From Glycomyces algeriensis (GTDB lineage: Bacteria > Actinomycetota > Actinomycetes > Mycobacteriales > Micromonosporaceae), in the NCBI RefSeq assembly GCF_027622855.1, contig NZ_JAPZVR010000009.1, positions 1 to 44,260 on the forward strand: a DNA stretch of 44,260 bases. The letters run 5' to 3'. Under the pieces are notes generated by a model, which did no database searches, was not told the DNA's origin, and saw only the letters and a program-made list of their open reading frames with translations. Made by a program: the position numbers and the translations under genes. This document shows positions 38,479 through 44,260 of the stretch, one piece after another. The number at the start of each line of letters is the position of its first letter. Position 1 is the stretch's first letter.

Positions 38479-41400
38479 TCAGGTAGTGATCCCCACGATC
38501 GTCGAATCGATCGCGGCACCGTCGGCCGAGTAGTTCACCGTGCCGAGGAACCGCTGCCCCTCAGCCAGGCCCGACCACGTCAGACCCACCGAGTAGTCAT
38601 CGCCCATCGCGACCGACTGCTCGGCCGGATCCACGACGAGGTTCCCCTCGTCGGCACCCGGAACCACCCAAGCGTGCAGCTTCGCCTCCAGCGGCGAAGG
38701 CCCGGCCCACTCGTCCACGAACACCACGAACGTGTAGCCGCCCGGCAGCGACACGGTCTCGTTCGAACCGCCCGAAGCCGAACTGCCCACCAGCGTCAAC
38801 GCGCCGTCAGCAGCCTTCGTGTACACGAACAGGTCAAGGTCCGTGCCCGCCGGGTGATCCGCGTCGAAGGTCGAGAAGCGCACCAGCGCCGCATCCTCCG
38901 GCGTCGTGAACTCGTACGACACCGCGTGCGAGTTCTCCACCGGCGCGTCCGACGGGAACGTCGACGAATCCGGGTCCGACAGCGAAGCCGTCTTCACCTC
39001 GGAAGCGACCAGACCCGACACCGAAGCGCCCAGCGAACCGTCGAAGCCCGACGTACCCGTCAGCGTCGCCGAACCCGAAGCGCCCGTGAACGTCGCCTCA
39101 TCCGCGGCCGCCAGCTGCACGGGCTTCACCACGATCGGCGAACGGACCTCGTGCACCGTCTTGGTGCCCTTCTTCTCCACCCACGTGACATCGCCGAACG
39201 CCCACTCGTCGAACGCCGCGTCAGTACGAGTGATGGTCAGCGTGTACGTCGCCGACTCACCCGGCTTCAACGTGAACTTCGTGACGTCGGACGTCACCGA
39301 GAAGCCCGCCGGAGCCGTGATCTCGGCCTTGTAGGAGCTCTTCTTCTCCGACACGTTCGTCACCGTACGCGTCACCTGGTACGAACCCGTGAGCTCCGCG
39401 ACCGTGATCGACGGGTAGTTCAGCTGCGACGGGTCGATCGAACCCAAAGCGTCGCAGTACGACTGCACCTTCCCCGCCTCAGGCGTACCGCAGATGTACT
39501 GGATCCACTCGGTCGGGTTCGACTCGTACACGAGACCCGGATCGAACATCGCCTGACCGTCGACATGCCCCGCACCGAAGTCGAACGGCGTCGCATCCGC
39601 GCCACCGCGCTGGATCGGGTCCCCGTTCTGATCGGTCTGGTACGCCGTCGTCATGATCGCCGACTTGACCGCCATCGGCGACCACTCCGGGTGCGCCGAC
39701 TTCAGCAGCGCCGCCAGACCCGCGATGTGCGGGCTCGACATCGACGTGCCCTGGTTCGTCGCGAAATCGTTCCCCGCGTGGTTGAACGGCGTGATGCCGG
39801 CCAGGATCTCCACACCGGGAGCCGTGATGTCAGGCTTCAGCAGGTTCTGCTCCGCCGCCAGCGCCGGACCGTTCGACGAGAACGCCGCCATGCTCGGCGC
39901 GTTCTGGTAGTCCTGCTCCGACGTCTCGACCTCGATGCGCGGGTTCGACTTCGAATCCACCCACTCGGCCAGCGCCAGACCGTCCTCGTAGTTCACGTGC
40001 ACCACGGGAACCGCCTGCGACGTCACCGTCGTGGCCGCACCGCGCTCGTACTGGTCGCGCACGATCAGCGCGACACCGCCCGCAGCGGCGACCTGGTCAG
40101 CGTTGGCGCTGAACAGGTTCCCGCGCTCGCAGATGATCGCGAAGTCCTCGGTCTTCGCCGGGTCCAACGTGCCCGCGTCGCAGCGGGACGCCGCAGCCGG
40201 GTCGGTACCGTCGTACGCCGCGTCGACCGCGTTCTTCACGTACCACTTCGCCTCGCCGACCGCCGCGGCCGCGGGGATCTCCTCGCGGCCGAACTCGACC
40301 TCGGTGCGGAACGTCTGGTCGTGCGTCGACGCGCCGACCGTGGTCACCCACGGCTCCTGGTGGTCCACAGTGGAAGTCGGGCCGTCGTTGCCGGCGCTGG
40401 CCGCCACGAAGACGCCGGCGGCGGCCGCGTTGAAGAACGCGAGCGACACCGAGTCGATGAACTCGGGGGTGCCGGTGGAGCCGATCGAGAAGTTGATGAC
40501 GTCGACGCCGTCGTTCACGGCCGCTTCGATGCCGGCCACGAGGTCGGCGCCGGGGCAGCCGCCCCAGCAGACCTTGTAAGCGGCGACGCGGGCGGCCGGG
40601 GCCATTCCGGAGAACGTGCCGACCTTCTCGCCGTCGATCTCGACCTTGGTCTTGTAGTTGCCCGCGGCGGTCGTGGCGGTGTGGGTGCCGTGGCCGTCCT
40701 GGTCGCGGGGGGAGGCGAAGCCGTCTTCGGCGTAGCCCCAGGTGTCGAAGTAGCGGGCGCCGATGAGCTTGTTGTTGCACTCGACGTTGTTGGCCGGGTC
40801 CTCGTCGACGCCGGCGACGCACTCGCCGTTCCACTTGGCGTCGATGACGTCCTGGTCGGGGCGGGGCTCGGAGAGCGGGGCCAGGGCCGGGTTCTCGGGC
40901 CAGACGCCGGTGTCGAGGACACCGACGATGACGCCTTCGCCGGCGTCCTTCGGGCCGCCGAACTCGTCTTCCCAGGAGCCGTTGCCGCCGGAGAGCCCGA
41001 GGAAGCTCGAGGTGTCGACCGCGGCGGTCGGCTGGTAGATCGTCTCGGGGATCACCGCGGCGACGTCGTCGCTCGCGGCTAGTTCCTCGGCTTCGGCGGC
41101 GGTGAGGTTCGCGGCGAAGCCGTTGAGGACGGTGTCGTACGCGGCGGTCGCGTCGACGTCGTACTCGTTGATGACCGCTTCGCGCTCCTCGGCGAGGGTG
41201 CTGCGGTACTCCTCGACGGCCGAGGCCTCGAAGTCGATGGTCTCGCCCTCGGCGGGGGCGGTGGCCTCGTGGGTGGCGATGGGGTCCGAGGCGAGCTGGA
41301 CGATGTAGTTGCCGTCCTTGTAGTCGATCGGCAGCGCCGCACCCTCTTTGAGGTATTCGGGTGTGACCTCAGGGAGCGTGGGGGGCTCGGCCGAGACGGG

Positions 41401-41523
41401 TGCGGCGGCGGTGGTGAACGCGATGGCCACCAAGGGGACGGCCGCGGCCGCCATGACGGCTCTGGTTCTGGCTCGGGCGCGCGTCGACGCGCGCCCTCGC
41501 CTGCGGAGGGACGGAGATCCCAT
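38479..41523 (-). CDS. Secreted S8 subtilisin-like serine protease
   Basis: 1014 residues from ATG 41523 (GAGAGGAGC upstream). Order: basic signal peptide (cleavage near PVSA, residue 45); inhibitor-I9 propeptide (about 70-165); S8 catalytic domain (about 185-690) with Asp204 (GVLDTGVW), His278 (DGHGTH), oxyanion Asn379 (AGND) and Ser594 (GTSMSSPH); a PA insert (about 445-535); a fibronectin-III-like region (about 690-800); and a C-terminal segment (about 800-1014) like a pre-peptidase/beta-sandwich domain. The layout is that of the cucumisin-like subtilases. Secreted, likely extracellular proteolysis. No adjacent partner. Confidence 0.94.
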   Translation of the reverse strand: MGSPSLRRRGRASTRARARTRAVMAAAAVPLVAIAFTTAAAPVSAEPPTLPEVTPEYLKEGAALPIDYKDGNYIVQLASDPIATHEATAPAEGETIDFEASAVEEYRSTLAEEREAVINEYDVDATAAYDTVLNGFAANLTAAEAEELAASDDVAAVIPETIYQPTAAVDTSSFLGLSGGNGSWEDEFGGPKDAGEGVIVGVLDTGVWPENPALAPLSEPRPDQDVIDAKWNGECVAGVDEDPANNVECNNKLIGARYFDTWGYAEDGFASPRDQDGHGTHTATTAAGNYKTKVEIDGEKVGTFSGMAPAARVAAYKVCWGGCPGADLVAGIEAAVNDGVDVINFSIGSTGTPEFIDSVSLAFFNAAAAGVFVAASAGNDGPTSTVDHQEPWVTTVGASTHDQTFRTEVEFGREEIPAAAAVGEAKWYVKNAVDAAYDGTDPAAASRCDAGTLDPAKTEDFAIICERGNLFSANADQVAAAGGVALIVRDQYERGAATTVTSQAVPVVHVNYEDGLALAEWVDSKSNPRIEVETSEQDYQNAPSMAAFSSNGPALAAEQNLLKPDITAPGVEILAGITPFNHAGNDFATNQGTSMSSPHIAGLAALLKSAHPEWSPMAVKSAIMTTAYQTDQNGDPIQRGGADATPFDFGAGHVDGQAMFDPGLVYESNPTEWIQYICGTPEAGKVQSYCDALGSIDPSQLNYPSITVAELTGSYQVTRTVTNVSEKKSSYKAEITAPAGFSVTSDVTKFTLKPGESATYTLTITRTDAAFDEWAFGDVTWVEKKGTKTVHEVRSPIVVKPVQLAAADEATFTGASGSATLTGTSGFDGSLGASVSGLVASEVKTASLSDPDSSTFPSDAPVENSHAVSYEFTTPEDAALVRFSTFDADHPAGTDLDLFVYTKAADGALTLVGSSASGGSNETVSLPGGYTFVVFVDEWAGPSPLEAKLHAWVVPGADEGNLVVDPAEQSVAMGDDYSVGLTWSGLAEGQRFLGTVNYSADGAAIDSTIVGITT

Positions 41524-41732
41524 GCGATGAGCTCCTCTCAAGGGGGACGTGCGCCGTGGGTGAGTGCTCCGGCGCGGACAGCGATCTGCGGCCGCGCCGC
41601 GGCGCACGGAAACGAGCCTATTGCGAGGTTGGTTCGCTGTAAACCCTCATATGAGGAGAATGCCGGTATCAGGCATGACTGTTATGAGGCCGTGACATCT
41701 TCGGTTCCGGCAGGTGGTTATTCAGTGAATTG

Positions 41733-41752
41733 CGCGCATTGCGAAATGCGCG
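41733..41752 (-). terminator. Hairpin CGCGCATT/AATGCGCG after the DUF1707 gene
   Basis: 8-bp perfect stem with a 4-nt loop, directly after the stop at 41754. Plausible terminator. Confidence 0.5.
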
Positions 41753-41753
41753 A

Positions 41754-42344
41754 TCACCAGCGCCACCAGAGGAATCGGCGCTCGTGGCGAATCGTCACGG
41801 AGCCGAGCTGTGTCCTGCCCGCGATGACGAATCGGATGCCGTTCCCTCCCTTGTAGGGAGCGTGATTCGTCACGGAGCCGAAAGTCGCCTTCACGCCGTC
41901 GTCGACGGCGTAGGCCCCGGCGGGGAGGACGACCTCGAGCGAGGACATGTTCGAGTCGAGCTTGATCTCCACGGTGTCGCCGATGATGGTGGCGTGGCGG
42001 CAGTCGAGCTTGACCGAGCTCATGGAGCCGGAGACGACGACCTTCGAGGGGACGATCCACTCGCCCTTGCGCTCCACGGAGGAACCGGTGGGGCTCAGGC
42101 GCAGCTCGGCCGGGCCCTCGGGGACCGGCCGCTTGGCGGCCGGCACGACGAGGGCGCCATCGGTGTTCGGCAGGTCGGCGAGGAGGCGCTCGACCTCGCC
42201 GTAGGTGCGGGCCTCGTAGACCTGGCGGGAGCGGTCCGCGAACTCGTCGAGGTCGAGGCGGCCCTCCTCGGTGGCGGCGTGGAGCCTGGCGAGGATCGCC
42301 TCGCGCTCGGCGTTGGAGACGCGCATGTTCGGGTCGTGCGTCAT
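41754..42344 (-). CDS. DUF1707 protein with LiaF-like C-terminal domain
   Basis: 196 residues. The N-terminal DUF1707 domain (7-60: MRVSNAEREAILARLHAATEEGRLDLDEFADRS) is followed by a linker (70-85) and a beta-rich domain (about 95-190) with repeated strands (KVVVSGSMSSVKLDCRHATIIGDTVEIKLDSNMSSLEVVLPAG) resembling the LiaF/cell-wall-active-antibiotic response C-terminal fold. No membrane helix, unlike the gene at 24144. Function unknown; envelope stress link is inference from the fold. Confidence 0.85.
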   Translation of the reverse strand: MTHDPNMRVSNAEREAILARLHAATEEGRLDLDEFADRSRQVYEARTYGEVERLLADLPNTDGALVVPAAKRPVPEGPAELRLSPTGSSVERKGEWIVPSKVVVSGSMSSVKLDCRHATIIGDTVEIKLDSNMSSLEVVLPAGAYAVDDGVKATFGSVTNHAPYKGGNGIRFVIAGRTQLGSVTIRHERRFLWWRW

Positions 42345-42380
42345 CGGTGGCTCGCATGGTTCGTCATGGGGTTCATCGGG

Positions 42381-42821
42381 TCAAGGCTTCCTCGTCGGAC
42401 CGGGCTTCAGCCGCCGGGGCCCGCGCACCAGCCCGCCGTTGCACCATTCGTGGTAGTCGAACAGGTCCGGCTGGCGGATGAGCGCTTTCGTGTTGGCGGC
42501 CCAGAGTTCAACGTACTGGTCGCGGGATTCGACCGCCTTCTCGAGGAGGCGGTCGACGCGCTTGCGCGAGTGGACCCGGAAGTTGGTGCGCACGGCGTCG
42601 CCGGCGTAGATGTAGAGCACGTGGAGCGCGAAGGAGCGCTTCGGGCAGGTCGCGTCGGCGGCGAGGTCGAGCCAGGTGTCGACGAGCTCGTCGGTCGCGA
42701 GGGTGAGGTCCCACTGGCGGCCCTCGGGGGCGGTCGAGTACGGGTCGAGCGCCCAGTCGCGGATCTCCTGGGGGGTGGGCACGGCGGGACGCGCGAACCC
42801 GGTGAAGGACCCTTCCGCCAC
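42381..42821 (-). CDS. Hypothetical protein
   Basis: 146 residues from GTG 42821, with AGGAG seven bases upstream. Helical protein with EIRDWALDPYS, ELVDTWLDLAAD, FALHVLYIYAGDAVRT, a basic stretch HSRKRVDRLLEK and a Cys near the end. No family recognised. A longer frame to 43007 is C-rich and rejected. It ends 36 bp before the DUF1707 gene in the same direction, possibly cotranscribed. Confidence 0.6.
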   Translation of the reverse strand: MAEGSFTGFARPAVPTPQEIRDWALDPYSTAPEGRQWDLTLATDELVDTWLDLAADATCPKRSFALHVLYIYAGDAVRTNFRVHSRKRVDRLLEKAVESRDQYVELWAANTKALIRQPDLFDYHEWCNGGLVRGPRRLKPGPTRKP

Positions 42822-43216
42822 TGCCGCTCCTGCCGATTCGAACGATGCTCGCACCGATCCTAGCCCGACCCCGCCCCGATCCCGGTCCACGATTGCAAAC
42901 CGTGAGACCGCCCGGCGGGCCGCGAATCCGGGAGGGATGCGGGTGTTCCCGGGCAAAGCGGGCGCGACCGCTCGGGCCCCCTGGGGGCCCTCCCCCCGCC
43001 CCCCCACCCCACCCCTCCCTCGTCAACCCACGCCCACCCACCGCTCGACCGCCCGCCGCCCTATGCCGGTCCGACCGCCTGCGGTGGCGCCGGCCGCTCG
43101 GCGGTGCGAGTGGCCCGCAGGCTCGTCGTGTCCGGGATTGGTTGTCGCACTTCAGGTCTGGTTCGCCGGACCGGTGGTCGGGAGGCGCCTTCCCGCGCCA
43201 CCGGTCCGGCGGTGGT
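42822..43216. other. C-rich intergenic region
   Basis: 395 bp without a supported gene. It contains long C-rich runs at about 42980-43030 and no clear promoter or hairpin could be identified. Confidence 0.5.
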
Positions 43217-44083
43217 TCAGCCTCGGCCCACCGCCATGTGCACCGCCTCGATGCGCTCGTTGATGTCGCGCAGCTCATTCGGGTTCGGGTCCCAGCCGCG
43301 GTCGAGGAGCGTCTCCCGGAGCCGGACCAGCCACGGCCGCGGGTGCTCCATCACATCGGAGGCGGTGAGGACCAGGACCTCCCAGCCGAGGTTCTCGAGC
43401 AGCTGGTGGCGGCGCCTGTCGTTGCTCTCTGCGGCCAGGCCGAAATGCGTGCCCAGGCCGTCGTACTCCACCCCGACCTGCCACCGCTCCCAGCCGAGGT
43501 CGAGGAACTTGGAGCGCCCGTTCGGTGTGCGCACCCGCAGCTGCGGGACCGGTGCCGGCAGGCCCGCGTCGCCGACCAGGCAGCGCGTCCAGGACTCCAT
43601 CGGCGACTCCGACCGCGGATCGGCCGCGAGCAGCGTCGCGTTCGCCTGTCTGAGCCGGTCGCCGTGCAGCGACTCGAGCGCGGCCGACAGGCTGCCCGCG
43701 TCGATGCCGGCCCGCAGGAACTGGTCCGCGGCGGCCACCGCCTCCAGCCGGGGGAGATCGGCCGCGCAGTCGACCAGGGTGCGCGCCAAGCGGGTCACCG
43801 GCAGGCCGTCGATCACCGTGATGTGCGCCAGCGGCGGATCGGGCGAGCTCTCCACCGGCCACTCGCGCTGGTCGGCCCCCGGCGGCAGCACATCGAAGCC
43901 GTGTATCCAGGCCGCGGTGCGGCCGGTGGCCACCAGACTGAAGTCGGCTTCGAAAGCGGCCTCGAAACGCATGAGGAGGTCCTCAGGGGTCTCGCCCGCA
44001 TCGTGGAGCGGCTCGTCGAGCGGCCGGTTCATCGTGGCCGTCATCGCTGCTGAACTGGTGCGGTACATCGGTATCTGCGTCAT
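43217..44083 (-). CDS. DUF559/VSR-like nuclease-fold protein
   Basis: 288 residues from ATG 44083. The C-terminal domain (about 160-270) is a PD-(D/E)XK fold of the DUF559/VSR type: ESPMESWTRCL, QLRV, FLDLGWERWQVGVEYDGLGTHF, LENLGWEVLVLTASDV. Candidate catalytic residues are the Glu in MESW, the Asp in FLDLGW and the Glu in VEYDG. The N-terminal half (1-155) is the AbiEi-antitoxin-like companion region usual in this group, but the winged helix often at its start is not evident. Role is unclear in the family; no partner toxin is adjacent. Confidence 0.8.
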   Translation of the reverse strand: MTQIPMYRTSSAAMTATMNRPLDEPLHDAGETPEDLLMRFEAAFEADFSLVATGRTAAWIHGFDVLPPGADQREWPVESSPDPPLAHITVIDGLPVTRLARTLVDCAADLPRLEAVAAADQFLRAGIDAGSLSAALESLHGDRLRQANATLLAADPRSESPMESWTRCLVGDAGLPAPVPQLRVRTPNGRSKFLDLGWERWQVGVEYDGLGTHFGLAAESNDRRRHQLLENLGWEVLVLTASDVMEHPRPWLVRLRETLLDRGWDPNPNELRDINERIEAVHMAVGRG

Positions 44084-44134
44084 ATACCAACTGTCGCCGA
44101 CTCGCTGCAGAGCGTCAACGACTTCTTTTCCGCC

Positions 44135-44143
44135 TGTGGATAA
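44135..44143 (-). promoter_or_regulatory. Perfect DnaA box (TTATCCACA on the minus strand)
   Basis: TGTGGATAA on the plus strand. Lies 52 bp upstream of the DUF559-type gene. Context CCTGTGGATAACTT is shared with the box at 44181. Confidence 0.6.
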
Positions 44144-44180
44144 CTTGATGGGTGGAATGCGGAATCGCAGTTCAGTGGCC

Positions 44181-44189
44181 TGTGGACAA
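44181..44189 (-). promoter_or_regulatory. Perfect DnaA box (TTGTCCACA on the minus strand)
   Basis: TGTGGACAA on the plus strand, 46 bases from the previous box and in the same orientation. TTGTCCACA is the favoured actinobacterial DnaA box. Confidence 0.6.
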
Positions 44190-44220
44190 CTTTCGCAGCA
44201 GATGTTCCAGCAACAGCAGC

Positions 44221-44257
44221 GGCGCGGGCCGCCTCCCCTGGGGAGGCGGCCCGCGCC
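44221..44257. terminator. Strong 18-bp hairpin at the right edge
   Basis: GGCGCGGGCCGCCTCCCC and its exact complement around one T (inner bases would open to form a loop). It probably terminates a gene beyond the right edge. Confidence 0.8.
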
Positions 44258-44260
44258 GCT

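Noticed and set aside
38377..41082. Long plus-strand frame opposite the S8 protease
   Set aside because: Arg/His/Val low-complexity composition antisense to an unambiguous protease gene.
44135..44257. Replication origin
   Set aside because: Only two DnaA boxes, no dnaA/dnaN, no AT-rich unwinding region visible.

Overview
The window is 44.3 kb of very GC-rich DNA from a Gram-positive actinobacterium. The evidence is a GlnR-type nitrogen regulator next to a thiosulfate sulfurtransferase/SseC pair, LmeA-like and DUF1707 proteins, a DUF5925 AAA ATPase, an LAxTG sortase substrate, ESX/type VII-style helical proteins, GTG starts and many leaderless-looking promoters. The mixture is compatible with a Micromonospora/Glycomyces-like lineage, but the genus is inference. 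No rRNA, tRNA, CRISPR array, transposase or integrase was seen.

Layout. 1-5.6 kb: C-rich heptamer array, a secreted-type serine hydrolase (beta-lactamase fold), a Pro-rich protein behind a PafBC-like promoter, a MoaF-like protein, two more short-unit arrays, a pentapeptide-repeat-like protein and an anchored lytic transglycosylase. 5.7-11.5 kb: TIGR01777 epimerase, DUF1275 membrane protein, an LAxTG-anchored choice-of-anchor-A surface protein, a CMD-family protein whose stop lies in a 58-bp tandem repeat, and a DUF5925 ATPase. 11.7-17.5 kb: CopD-CtaG fusion membrane protein, a Cys/Met PLP enzyme, and the pxpABC 5-oxoprolinase operon (two 4-bp overlaps).

17.8-20.8 kb is the most interesting stretch: a six-gene operon of YbaB-like protein, WXG-like helical protein, CpnT-type toxin N-terminal domain, a separate HNH nuclease toxin gene overlapping it by 8 bp, a SUKH-like protein and a SUKH-4 immunity protein. 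It reads as a split polymorphic-toxin locus probably served by a type VII secretion system. A second SUKH-4 paralogue lies at 23.5 kb. 21-26.7 kb also holds membrane, GNAT, Pro-rich and DUF1707 proteins and an orphan NuoD-type subunit.

26.8-28.2 kb is an ECF41 sigma factor with its CMD-family target gene, preceded by a sequence matching the ECF41 promoter whose position implies a shorter, leaderless sigma factor. 28.6-34.4 kb: APH-type phosphotransferase, octamer array, sseC, rhodanese with an apparent leaderless cysteine-containing leader peptide, LmeA-like protein, membrane protein and glnR. 34.6-36.8 kb: a small helical protein with a large acidic WXG-containing protein, another probable type VII substrate pair. 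37-44 kb: secreted GH43 arabinanase with a 30-bp tandem repeat over its stop codon and a LacI-like operator, a large S8 protease, a DUF1707/LiaF-like protein, an unknown protein, and a DUF559-type nuclease-fold protein downstream of two perfect DnaA boxes.

Short-unit tandem arrays (7, 7, 8, 8, 30 and 58 bp) recur in the intergenic spaces, usually at or next to gene 3' ends, and are the main unexplained structural theme of the window.
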